Of a stretch of DNA of 7,928 nt, positions 1-6,690 are shown one piece after another. The number at the start of each line of letters is the position of its first letter. The first letter of the stretch is position 1. This DNA is from SAR324 cluster bacterium. GTDB lineage: Bacteria; SAR324; NAC60-12. The notes beneath the pieces are model-generated. The model was not told where the DNA came from. It worked only from the letters and a program-made list of their open reading frames with translations, and did no database searches. The stretch spans positions 1-7,928 of the forward strand of contig JAKUUF010000065.1 of NCBI GenBank assembly GCA_022448705.1, written 5' to 3'. The translations under genes were made by a program, and so were the position numbers.

Positions 1-656
1 ATGTAATAAGATTCTTTGCTACCCTGCCTAATGCATTGCTTGAGTTGAAAACTAAGTCAAATCATGTTGAACATTTACTTGAACTGCCTCATGGCGGAAA
101 AACAGTAATTTCATGGTCGGTGAACCCCCAGGCAATCATAAAAAAGGAGGAACTCAAAACAGCAACCTTGGATGAACGGCTAAAGGCTGCCAGAATGGCT
201 TCAGATGCAGGATACAAAGTTGCATTCCATTTCGATCCTATGATTGATTATCCTGACTGGGAAAAAGGGTATCAGGGACTGGTGGAACAGATTATTGACA
301 ATATTTCCCCAGAAAGAATTGCATGGGTCAGCCTTGGCACACTACGTTACATTTCTTCACTGAAATCGATCGTGGATGAACGCTTTCCTAACAGTCGTGT
401 ATTTTTAGGTGAATTTGTCCCCGGAATTGATGGTAAAATGCGATATTTAAAAAAAATACGCCAACGTCTGTATCGGAACGTACAGCAGAAAATACAAAAA
501 CTGGCTCCTGATGTACCAACATATCTCTGTATGGAAAGCAGTCACCTCTGGAAAAATTCTATGTCCAATCAGCCTGAAACCGCTCCGGAGATGGAAGGAA
601 TTCTTTTAAGAAGTTTAGAGAAGCGTTATCCAAAGGAAGCACAATGCCTGATGTAA
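1..656 (+). CDS. Spore photoproduct lyase-like radical SAM protein, C-terminal part (5' end outside window)
   Basis: The reading frame is open to the left edge, with its first whole codon at base 3, so this is the C-terminal ~217 residues of a longer protein. The TTG at 36 lies inside conserved sequence (NALLELKTKS) and is not the real start. Family signatures visible in order are LELKTKS, GKTVISWSVNP, an ERL-AAR stretch, AGYKVAFHFDPMI, PERIAWVSLGTLR, GEFVPGIDGKMRY and YLCMESSHLW near the end. These match the SPL (SplB) family, radical SAM enzymes that in spore formers reverse the thymine dimer called spore photoproduct. The radical SAM CxxxCxxC cluster motif and the equivalent of the catalytic cysteine of Bacillus SPL should lie upstream, beyond the edge, so catalytic competence cannot be judged. 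The neighbouring genes suggest a Gram-negative, probably non-sporulating cell; homologues in such bacteria are known but their substrate is uncertain. The 3' end overlaps the next gene by 13 nt. Family assignment is secure; function is not. Confidence 0.9.
   Translation, partial: VIRFFATLPNALLELKTKSNHVEHLLELPHGGKTVISWSVNPQAIIKKEELKTATLDERLKAARMASDAGYKVAFHFDPMIDYPDWEKGYQGLVEQIIDNISPERIAWVSLGTLRYISSLKSIVDERFPNSRVFLGEFVPGIDGKMRYLKKIRQRLYRNVQQKIQKLAPDVPTYLCMESSHLWKNSMSNQPETAPEMEGILLRSLEKRYPKEAQCLM
633..639 (+). promoter_or_regulatory. Ribosome binding site of the LON-domain gene
   Basis: AAGGAAG lies just upstream of the ATG at 644, with six bases between GGA and the ATG, inside the last codons of the upstream gene. 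It supports the ATG at 644 as the start and hence the 13-nt gene overlap. It is the only convincing Shine-Dalgarno sequence at the five starts visible in the window. Confidence 0.65.
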
Positions 657-1282
657 AATTGGTTGAGATCATTCCACTGTTTCCTTTACACGGAACTATT
701 CTACTGCCCGGATCTGTACTTCCACTACACATTTTTGAAACACGTTATCGACAGATGGTGGAACATGTTTTGGAAAATGATGAACTGATGATAGGTATAA
801 TCCAGCCTGAAGCACTGGATTCAAAAAAACTTTGTGATGTAGGCTGTGCTGGAACAATTGAACATTCACAGCAACTGCCAAAAGGAAATTATCTGATTCA
901 ACTGCACGGTAAATCCCGCTTTCAGATTGTTGAAGAACTGAAAACCGACACTCTCTACAGGAGGGCCAGGGTAAAGTATTCTTCATTTACACATGACATC
1001 GAAGAAGCCAGTCTCTCAAAGGATATAGAACTCTTGTACAAAAATTTTCGTGAATATTCTGAAAGAAATAAGTTAAAAATTGAATGGGAAAAAATAGAAG
1101 AGATTCCTGCAAATTACCTTGTTAATTTACTCAGCATGAACCTTGATTTTTCCGGAATTGAAAAACAAACTCTTCTGGAATCTCCAGACCTTGATTCCCG
1201 CCTTGAGGACTTGATAGCTTTGATGGACATGTCAGGATTGAATGAAGATTTAACTGATTCTTCACCAAATTATTTGAACTGA
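644..1282 (+). CDS. Stand-alone LON substrate-binding (N-terminal) domain protein
   Basis: A 212-residue protein made only of the LON N-terminal/PUA-like substrate-binding domain and a helical tail. Visible hallmarks are IPLFPLHGTILLPGSVLPLHIFE with RYRQM (residues 10-38), GIIQP (51-55), VGCAGTI (66-72) and the G-Y-I-L-G-RF pattern (81-93). The helical tail (about 120-195) ends in a conserved-looking NLLSMNLDFSGIEKQTLLE segment. There is no Walker A/B ATPase and no Ser-Lys protease domain, so it is not a Lon protease. Free-standing members of this family are widespread and are thought to bind protein or peptide substrates; no biochemical role can be assigned here. The start is set by the AAGGAAG ribosome binding site. 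The gene overlaps the end of the SPL-like gene by 13 nt in another frame, which implies co-transcription and probably translational coupling. No strong intrinsic terminator follows. Confidence 0.9.
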   Translation: MPDVKLVEIIPLFPLHGTILLPGSVLPLHIFETRYRQMVEHVLENDELMIGIIQPEALDSKKLCDVGCAGTIEHSQQLPKGNYLIQLHGKSRFQIVEELKTDTLYRRARVKYSSFTHDIEEASLSKDIELLYKNFREYSERNKLKIEWEKIEEIPANYLVNLLSMNLDFSGIEKQTLLESPDLDSRLEDLIALMDMSGLNEDLTDSSPNYLN

Positions 1283-1314
1283 AACCAAAAATTTGGGTTT
1301 CCAGCCAAAGCATT

Positions 1315-1342
1315 TTGAAATAACGACAAGACTATTTATAAA
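1315..1342 (+). promoter_or_regulatory. Candidate sigma70-type promoter for the DsbA-like/hldE genes
   Basis: TTGAAA (1315-1320) and TATAAA (1337-1342) are separated by 16 bp; TAAAAT at 1339-1344 with 18 bp is an alternative -10. They lie in the 135-bp spacer (1283-1417) ahead of the secreted oxidoreductase gene, which would give a leader of about 65-70 nt. AT-rich spacers give such matches by chance, so this is a candidate only. The spacer also holds a short GAAACC/GGTTTC inverted repeat just after the upstream stop, but nothing else recognisable. Confidence 0.4.
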
Positions 1343-1417
1343 ATCCTTTACACAATTCCCAAAAGTTAGTCGAAACCGGTCCTAACCAACATCTAAAACT
1401 GAATAAAACAATAATCA

Positions 1418-2446
1418 ATGAATAAAACTGCAAAAACATTCCTGTTTAAATTTCTCTTGTTTCCAATAATCATTGTTATCGATTATTCCCCAACATATGG
1501 CCAAAAATCATCTGCATATCATCCAAACCCTGTTTTAGGTTTTGTAGACGGGAAACAGGTAACATTTGAAGATGTACGAAACAAAAAAACGAATGACCTG
1601 AGCCAGCAGCTTTATCAGCAATTGAGCGTCAGAATGATGGAATATTCAATTAAAAAACTTGCAGCAAAGTATTCAGAAATTAACCTGACACCGGAAAAAA
1701 AAGTAACTCTCAAAGAAATTGTTGCTTTTTTTGAACAAAATAACCTTCAGGAACGAGGAACACTTGAACAGCTCCGCCCCCAGATAAAGCAGTTTCTACA
1801 GCAGCAAATCCGCAATCAGCACCTGTTAAACCAGTACTCACTGGCCTTGGAAAAAGGTTGGGTAGTTTCTCATCTGAAACCTCCTTCTGAATTTATGCTG
1901 GCAGGAAATATAAAAACGGGCTATCTCAGAGGCAACAAGAAAGCATCCGTAATCCTGCTTGAATTTTCTGACTATCAATGTCCCTTTTGCGGAAGGGTAC
2001 AGCCCACAATAAGCAGGCTCATAAATGATTACAAAGACAGGGTCGCTTTCGGCTATAGGCATTTTCCGCTGTCTTTTCATAAAGAGGCTGATGAAGCAGC
2101 CATTGCTGCTGAGTGTGCTCGGGAACAAGACAAATTCCTAGAATTGCATCTTCTGTTATATATACGTCAAAAAGCACAGACATCAAGTGATCTGAAAAAT
2201 TATGCACGAGAAATAAAAGTAAGGTCTCCTGAAAAATTTGACAAATGTCTGGACAGCGAAAAATTTCGCGGACTGGTCGAGCAGGATATCAAGGACGGTT
2301 CAAAGCTGGGTATTACAGGAACGCCAGGTTTTTTAATTGGAGCATTCAACCCAAAGACCGGAGAAATAAAGGGTGAAGTTCTCTCTGGTGCACAACCATA
2401 CAATGTATTTAAGAAAACACTGGACAAATACTTGAGCCGGCAATAA
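1418..2446 (+). CDS. Secreted DsbA-like thiol oxidoreductase with SurA-like N-terminal segment
   Basis: A 342-residue exported protein. Residues 1-28 form a signal peptide: a basic start, then hydrophobic FLLFPIIIVI, with cleavage plausible after Gly28. Residues 38-155 start with VLGFVDGKQVTFEDV, like the opening of SurA/PpiC-type chaperone domains, and continue as charged, glutamine-rich helices. From about 176 there is a DsbA-type thioredoxin fold of the Thioredoxin_4 kind: ILLEFSDYQCPFCGRVQPTI with the CPFC redox pair (Cys188, Cys191), YRHFPLSFH (213-221), AAIAAECA (227-234) and the cis-proline loop GTPGF (301-305, Pro303). Cys233 and Cys277 may form a second disulfide. It probably makes, breaks or isomerises disulfides in periplasmic proteins, with the N-terminal part helping to bind unfolded clients. 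Whether it acts as oxidase or reductase cannot be read from sequence. The ATG at 1418 is fixed by the signal peptide, although no Shine-Dalgarno precedes it. hldE follows after 5 nt, so the two are probably one transcript. Confidence 0.88.
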   Translation: MNKTAKTFLFKFLLFPIIIVIDYSPTYGQKSSAYHPNPVLGFVDGKQVTFEDVRNKKTNDLSQQLYQQLSVRMMEYSIKKLAAKYSEINLTPEKKVTLKEIVAFFEQNNLQERGTLEQLRPQIKQFLQQQIRNQHLLNQYSLALEKGWVVSHLKPPSEFMLAGNIKTGYLRGNKKASVILLEFSDYQCPFCGRVQPTISRLINDYKDRVAFGYRHFPLSFHKEADEAAIAAECAREQDKFLELHLLLYIRQKAQTSSDLKNYAREIKVRSPEKFDKCLDSEKFRGLVEQDIKDGSKLGITGTPGFLIGAFNPKTGEIKGEVLSGAQPYNVFKKTLDKYLSRQ

Positions 2447-2451
2447 AGCTT

Positions 2452-3846
2452 ATGAGCCAATCCGATCTTCGCCAAGCACTGGAGAATATTGAGGACCCAC
2501 GTATTCTGGTTATTGGTGATCTAATGCTGGACCACTATTCATGGGGAGAAGTGGATCGTATTTCTCCGGAAGCTCCTATTCCTGTTATGAGAGTACTGAG
2601 GGAAGACCAACGATTGGGAGGAGCAGGGAATGTTGTGATGAACCTGGCTACTTTGGGTGCAGAAGTTTCTGTCTGCGGAGTTACAGGTAAAGATGAAACC
2701 GGAGACATCATCAACAAACTGCTTGCAGAAAATGAAGTTGATCGTTCCGGAGTTATAGTCTCAGAAAATCATAAAAGCTGCCTCAAGCATCGAATGATAG
2801 CAGGACAAACCCATTTGCTCCGCATGGACATAGACCCTGACCCCGACACAGATTTTCCTCAAAATCAACTGATTGAATATCTGCAAGAGAAAGTCCCTAA
2901 CTGTGATGCGGCAATAGTTTCTGACTATGGAAAGGGACTGCTAAGCTCCTCTGTTCTCAATGAACTTGCTTTATGCGGGAAAAAACACGGAATACCCATT
3001 ATAGGTGATCCCAAACGTACTACAGATTACAGCATATATCAGGACTTTACCCTCATAAAACCTAATCGCAAGGAAACTGAAGCAGCAGTTGGGTTTTCTC
3101 TCAACAATCGAAATGACATTCTTCGGGCTGCAGAAAAACTGAAAAAAGAAGTTCGTCTGGATTACCTGGTAATCAGTCTTGATCAGGATGGTTTGCTGCT
3201 TTTTCAAAGCCCTGATGATTATCAATTTTTTGAAGCTCAAACACAGGAAGTGTTTGATGTCGTGGGAGCAGGCGATACGGTCAGCAGCGTACTGGCTTTT
3301 ATGATTGCCGGTAAAGCAAGTATTGAACACGCGGCTTATTGGGCACAACTTGCAGCCAGCATGGAGATTCAACATGTAGGGGTTGTTTCATTTACAAAAA
3401 ATGAACTGCTTCAGCGCTTTGAGTTTGGAGAATCATCCACGAAAATAATGACAATAGAACAACTTTGCCGAACTTTGCCAAGTGAATTGCCTGTTGTATT
3501 TACAAATGGCTTCTTTGACAATATCTCAGCAGGACACTTGAAGTTCCTAGATCAATTGAAGACCCTGAAAGGGTTTAATGTGGTTGGAATCAACAGCGAC
3601 AACAGTATTGATGAACAAAAAGGGGCGCTTCCATTACTTAATGAGCGTGAACGTGCATTGCTGCTGTCAGCTGTAGAAGCAGTAGACAGAGTAGTGATTT
3701 TTAATGAGCTTGATGCCGGTTCCATGATCAGGCGTATTCGTCCCCAGATAGTAGTTAAGGGGAAGCGTTTCCTCAACAAAAAGATGCCTGAAGAAAAAGC
3801 CATTGAGGAAACCGGCGCCAAACTTGAATTTTTTCCTGAATATTAA
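2452..3846 (+). CDS. hldE: Bifunctional heptose-7-phosphate kinase / heptose-1-phosphate nucleotidyltransferase, with altered and shortened second domain
   Basis: HldE (RfaE) phosphorylates D-glycero-D-manno-heptose 7-phosphate and later adenylylates heptose 1-phosphate to build ADP-heptose for the LPS inner core, in the cytoplasm. Residues 1-318 are a complete ribokinase/PfkB-type kinase: LVIGDLMLDHYSWG, DRISPEAPIPV (35-45, typical of HldE), GGAGNVVMN (56-64), SDYGKG (157-162), KPNRKE (203-208) and the catalytic FDVVGAGDT (268-276). Residues 347-464 are a cytidylyltransferase-like domain: VVFTNGFFD, AGHL, GINSD (379-383), AVEAVDRVV (408-416) and VVKGKRF (434-440). Two things are odd. The usual GCFD-LHAGH motif reads GFFDNISAGH, so the first His of HxGH is Ser359, though His362 remains. 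The protein also stops about 20 residues early, without the usual C-terminal Ser/Thr-rich segment (STTNI-like). The kinase assignment is firm; adenylyltransferase activity is doubtful. It starts 5 nt after the oxidoreductase stop and has no clear ribosome binding site. Confidence 0.88.
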   Translation: MSQSDLRQALENIEDPRILVIGDLMLDHYSWGEVDRISPEAPIPVMRVLREDQRLGGAGNVVMNLATLGAEVSVCGVTGKDETGDIINKLLAENEVDRSGVIVSENHKSCLKHRMIAGQTHLLRMDIDPDPDTDFPQNQLIEYLQEKVPNCDAAIVSDYGKGLLSSSVLNELALCGKKHGIPIIGDPKRTTDYSIYQDFTLIKPNRKETEAAVGFSLNNRNDILRAAEKLKKEVRLDYLVISLDQDGLLLFQSPDDYQFFEAQTQEVFDVVGAGDTVSSVLAFMIAGKASIEHAAYWAQLAASMEIQHVGVVSFTKNELLQRFEFGESSTKIMTIEQLCRTLPSELPVVFTNGFFDNISAGHLKFLDQLKTLKGFNVVGINSDNSIDEQKGALPLLNERERALLLSAVEAVDRVVIFNELDAGSMIRRIRPQIVVKGKRFLNKKMPEEKAIEETGAKLEFFPEY

Positions 3847-3861
3847 TATCTGCTGATATTA
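3844..3861 (+). repeat. Short hairpin overlapping the hldE stop codon
   Basis: TAATATC and GATATTA form a perfect 7-bp inverted repeat around a TGCT loop, beginning with the TAA stop of hldE. The stem is almost all A/T and is followed by ATATCTTTACC, not a T run, so as an intrinsic terminator it would be weak. It may still protect the 3' end of the hldE transcript. The inverted repeat is directly seen; any function is inferred. Confidence 0.45.
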
Positions 3862-3877
3862 TATCTTTACCTTCATT

Positions 3878-3906
3878 TTTACTCAAAATTTTGAGTTAAA
3901 TAAAAT
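3878..3906 (+). promoter_or_regulatory. Candidate promoter with embedded operator ahead of the SHMT gene
   Basis: TTTACT (3878-3883) and TAAAAT (3901-3906) with a 17-bp spacer form a weak sigma70-like match in the 98-bp spacer between hldE and the SHMT-family gene, giving a leader of roughly 30 nt. The perfect palindrome at 3881-3896 lies almost wholly in the spacer, where a bound repressor would block RNA polymerase. The region is AT-rich, so the hexamers could be chance matches. Confidence 0.3.
3881..3896. repeat. Perfect 16-bp palindrome, possible operator
   Basis: ACTCAAAATTTTGAGT equals its own reverse complement over all 16 bases. Beyond one mismatch on each side the symmetry continues for three more T/A pairs. 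It is not followed by a T run on either strand, so it does not look like an intrinsic terminator. A binding site for a dimeric regulator is the simplest reading, given its place 49 bp before the SHMT start codon. No regulator is identified. Confidence 0.55.
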
Positions 3907-3944
3907 ACTGAATTCAACAATCTTTAATTAAATTATTAAGAGCA

Positions 3945-5240
3945 ATGAGTGTAAACATTTCTGATGTATTGGACATCGTAAGTCGCCAGAACCAATGGAG
4001 AGGTAGAGAGGCGATCAACCTGATTGCCAGCGAAAATGTGCAGTCTGATGCAGTCAAACAGGCCGAGATTAACGATTTTATGGGACGATACGCAGAAGGA
4101 CATCCCAACACAGATCAAAAAGACGGGCGATATTATGAAGGCACCCGCTATATAGACCAAATAGAGAGCATGGCTGTTAGCGAAATGATCAAGCTGGCAA
4201 AGTGTCTTCAAGCGGATGTGCGTCCGGTCAGCGGAAACGCGGCAAACACTGCGGTCGCTTTAGGAATATTGCGAGGAAATGACACAGTGATTGTGAACTC
4301 AATTGAGAATGGAGGGCATATCAGTCATAACCCCATAGGAGTTGTAGGAAGAAGAATTCAAGTCCGTGGAAAAGTTCTCACACCAGGACGTGAAAATTCA
4401 ATTAATCTGCATTTCTGGCCAACCACCCAAGACGGATATCATCTGGACACGCCAAGATGTTTGGATTTGCTGGAACAAACTTCTCCTAACTTGGTTATTC
4501 TGGGCAAAAGCCTGTTTCTTTTTCCTGAACCTGTTAAAGAAATTGCTGAAGTATGCCGTGCTAAAAACATCCCCATACTTTATGACGGCGCTCATGTACT
4601 GGGACTAATAACAGGCGGACAGTTCCAGGATCCGTTTAAAGAAGGTGCACACTTTATTAATGCCAGCACTCACAAAACTTTTCCGGGACCTCAACGCGGC
4701 GTTATTCTAGGAAACATGCGCAGCGAACAGGAAATGAAATGGTGGAACAGCGTGGACAGAGGTGTGATGCCCGGCTCTTCAAGCAGTCACCATTTACATA
4801 CTCTGCCAGGGATGTTGATAGCAATCAGGGAAATGGCTGAATATGGACATCAATATGCTTCGCAAACAGTTGCTAATGCCAAAGCATTCGGTCAGGCTCT
4901 TGCTGATGAAGGTGTTAATGTGGAAGCAGAAGAGTTTGGTTTTACGGAAAGTCACCAGTTGGCACTGAACGTTACCAACTTTGGAGATGCAAAAACAATT
5001 GCCCGCTCCCTAGCAGAGCAGAACAACATCATCACAAATTATAACCTTCTTCCCGGAGATAAAGACCCGAACAATCCTTCAGGTTTAAGAATTGGTGTAC
5101 AGGAAATGACACGCTATGGCATGAAAGAAACTGACATGCAGGAACTTGCGGCCCTGATGAAGGCAGGACTGGAAGGAAAAGTTGTAAAAGACCAGGTCGT
5201 ACAATTACGCAGTCGTTTCACTGAAGTACACTATGCCTGA
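3945..5240 (+). CDS. glyA: Serine hydroxymethyltransferase family PLP enzyme, archaeal-like
   Basis: A 431-residue fold-type I PLP enzyme of the SHMT family, which normally interconverts serine and glycine with a tetrahydropterin one-carbon carrier in the cytoplasm. Active-site features are all present: INLIASEN (24-31), RYAEGHP with the likely catalytic Glu51, RYYEGTRYID with the Tyr63/Tyr64 pair, DVRPVSGNAAN (91-101), GGHISH with the ring-stacking His125, YDGAH with Asp214 and His217, STHKTFPGPQRG with Schiff-base Lys244, and GLRIG with the substrate-carboxylate Arg382. Compared with ordinary bacterial GlyA (LELIASENF, TTHKTLRGPRGG), the motifs VRPVSG, NGGHISH, LGKSLFLFPEPVKE and GGQFQDP look like archaeal SHMT, some of which use tetrahydromethanopterin. 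A small insertion separates YAEGHP from RYYEG. The start suits the usual N-terminal length; AAGAG at 3938-3942 sits too close to the ATG to be a good ribosome binding site. The gene is set off from hldE by 98 bp and probably has its own promoter. A threonine aldolase-like or transaldolase role is possible but less likely. Confidence 0.87.
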   Translation: MSVNISDVLDIVSRQNQWRGREAINLIASENVQSDAVKQAEINDFMGRYAEGHPNTDQKDGRYYEGTRYIDQIESMAVSEMIKLAKCLQADVRPVSGNAANTAVALGILRGNDTVIVNSIENGGHISHNPIGVVGRRIQVRGKVLTPGRENSINLHFWPTTQDGYHLDTPRCLDLLEQTSPNLVILGKSLFLFPEPVKEIAEVCRAKNIPILYDGAHVLGLITGGQFQDPFKEGAHFINASTHKTFPGPQRGVILGNMRSEQEMKWWNSVDRGVMPGSSSSHHLHTLPGMLIAIREMAEYGHQYASQTVANAKAFGQALADEGVNVEAEEFGFTESHQLALNVTNFGDAKTIARSLAEQNNIITNYNLLPGDKDPNNPSGLRIGVQEMTRYGMKETDMQELAALMKAGLEGKVVKDQVVQLRSRFTEVHYA

Positions 5241-5295
5241 TCAATTCAAAAGCCGTATTTTATCAGACTTACTGCAAAGGGAATAATGTATATTC
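5241..5295. other. Convergent intergenic spacer between the SHMT gene and der
   Basis: These 55 bp separate two converging genes. I see only weak symmetry: CTGAT (5237-5241) with ATCAG (5262-5266) across a 20-nt loop, and GAATA/TATTC around a 5-nt loop at 5281-5295. Neither has a GC-rich stem with a T run, so no convincing intrinsic terminator is present for either gene; termination may be factor-dependent or occur inside the opposing gene. Confidence 0.4.
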
Positions 5296-6672
5296 TCAGT
5301 CAGACGTTTTTACGGACTTTCTTCCATGTGTTGATTTTTTCTTCCGCCAGATAAAGTTCAATGGAGTTCCTTCAAAGCCAAAATGATGGCGGAATTGGTT
5401 GGCAATATATCGCTCATAGGCAAAATTGGTTTTGTCAGGATTGTTTGTCATGAAAACAAACGTCGGGGGTGCAACACTGACCTGATTACCGTAGAAAACT
5501 TTGGTTGGACGACCTGATTTAGAAGGTGGCGGATGTTGATTAACAATGATCTGCAGCATGGTATTCAGATCTGAAGTCTGTATACGCCGAACAAATTGTT
5601 TGTGCACTTGAAAAATGAGATCAAAAATCTGATGCACTCGCTGCCCGCTCTTGGCACTTACAAAAATAAGCGGCGCAAAACTTATAAAGTTCAATCTGTG
5701 CAGAACCTCATTTTCAACTTCCTTTCTGCTTTTACCTTCCTTTTTTGCCAGGTCCCATTTATTCAGAACGATGATCAATGACTTCCTGCGCTCATTCACA
5801 TAACCGGCAATTTTCAAAACCTGTTCGGTGATTCCTTCCACAGCATCAATTATCAGCAGAGCTACATCTGAGCGTTCAATCGACCTGAGCGCGGATACGA
5901 TGCTGAAGGTTTCTATTTTCTGGCTGACTTTACCCCGTCTTCGTATTCCTGCGGTGTCTACCAGAAGAATCTCCTGTCCTTGGTAAACACAAAGACTGTC
6001 TACCGGATCTCTTGTAGTACCGGAAACAGGATCAACAATCATTCGTTCCTTGCGGAGCAGGGCGTTTACAATTGATGATTTGCCTGCGTTAGGTTTTCCG
6101 ACAACCGCAACAGCTACAGGAGTTTCAGGATTATCCCGCTGCTTTTCGGAATCTAGATTTTTCTGTTGGAGGGGAACTTTTTGATTTACTTCCTGAAGCA
6201 GGCCTTCAATGCCGCGATTATGCTCGGAAGAAACAGGAAATATTTTCTCAATGCCAAACTGGTGAAACTCCAGGCTTTCATTTTCGAGACGTTGATTATC
6301 TGCTTTATTGACCACTACAAAAAGCGGTCTTCCTGCTTCAACTAATGTGCGGTATATTTCTTCATCTGCATGAGTCCAGCCTTCCTGTGCATTAACAACA
6401 AATAAAACACAATCCGCTTCTTCAACAGCAAGTTGTGCCTGCTGTGCCATTTTCTGTATGAGTGAGGTTTCCGCAACTGGCTCAAAGCCGCCAGTGTCAA
6501 CAACAATAAATTCAAAGCCGTGATACTGTGCTTTTCCATAATTGCGGTCTCGAGTTATTCCGGGTTTTTTCTCAACAAGGGCAGAGCGTCGGCCAATTAG
6601 GCGGTTAAACAATGTTGATTTTCCAACATTTGGCCTGCCGACAATGGCGGCAATGGAGAGCGGACTGGACAT
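5296..6672 (-). CDS. der: Ribosome assembly GTPase Der (EngA)
   Basis: Der is an essential GTPase with two G domains in tandem and a C-terminal KH-like domain; it acts in late assembly of the 50S ribosomal subunit. The 458-residue length is normal. G domain 1 shows GRPNVGKST (12-20), PGITRDR (37-43), DTGG (59-62), NKAD (122-125) and an SSE sequence in the G5 region (148-150). G domain 2 shows GKPNAGKSS (192-200), SGTTRDP (217-223), DTAG followed by IRRRGKV (239-249), NKWD (304-307) and VSAKSG (338-343). Residues from about 355 to 445 form the KH-like domain with NQHPPP, the G-K-FYG-Q turn and FGFEGTPLNF, followed by a basic tail. The start ATG (6672) is the only one fitting the conserved N-terminus, although no clear Shine-Dalgarno precedes it. 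It lies 18 nt after the gyrB stop in the same direction, so the two are probably co-transcribed. It converges on the SHMT gene with 55 bp between the stops. Confidence 0.97.
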   Translation of the reverse strand: MSSPLSIAAIVGRPNVGKSTLFNRLIGRRSALVEKKPGITRDRNYGKAQYHGFEFIVVDTGGFEPVAETSLIQKMAQQAQLAVEEADCVLFVVNAQEGWTHADEEIYRTLVEAGRPLFVVVNKADNQRLENESLEFHQFGIEKIFPVSSEHNRGIEGLLQEVNQKVPLQQKNLDSEKQRDNPETPVAVAVVGKPNAGKSSIVNALLRKERMIVDPVSGTTRDPVDSLCVYQGQEILLVDTAGIRRRGKVSQKIETFSIVSALRSIERSDVALLIIDAVEGITEQVLKIAGYVNERRKSLIIVLNKWDLAKKEGKSRKEVENEVLHRLNFISFAPLIFVSAKSGQRVHQIFDLIFQVHKQFVRRIQTSDLNTMLQIIVNQHPPPSKSGRPTKVFYGNQVSVAPPTFVFMTNNPDKTNFAYERYIANQFRHHFGFEGTPLNFIWRKKKSTHGRKSVKTSD

Positions 6673-6690
6673 GGATTGCTGCAGAAAATG

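Noticed and set aside
36..38. TTG as start codon of the SPL-like gene
   Set aside because: The frame is open upstream to the window edge and the preceding residues (FFATLPNA) continue the family's conserved sequence, so the gene is cut by the edge.
1280..1300. GAAACC...GGTTTC inverted repeat after the LON-domain gene as a terminator
   Set aside because: The stem is only 6 bp, followed by an internal mismatch, and no T run comes after it on either strand.
2971..3375. 134-codon - strand reading frame inside hldE
   Set aside because: It is antisense to the conserved kinase core and has no recognisable domain.
3847..3944. Frameshifted remainder of the HldE C-terminal domain
   Set aside because: All forward frames after the stop hit stops quickly and none encodes the missing Ser/Thr motif.
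5596..5781. 61-codon + strand reading frame inside der
   Set aside because: It lies wholly antisense to the conserved second G domain and the start of the KH-like domain of Der and resembles nothing recognisable.
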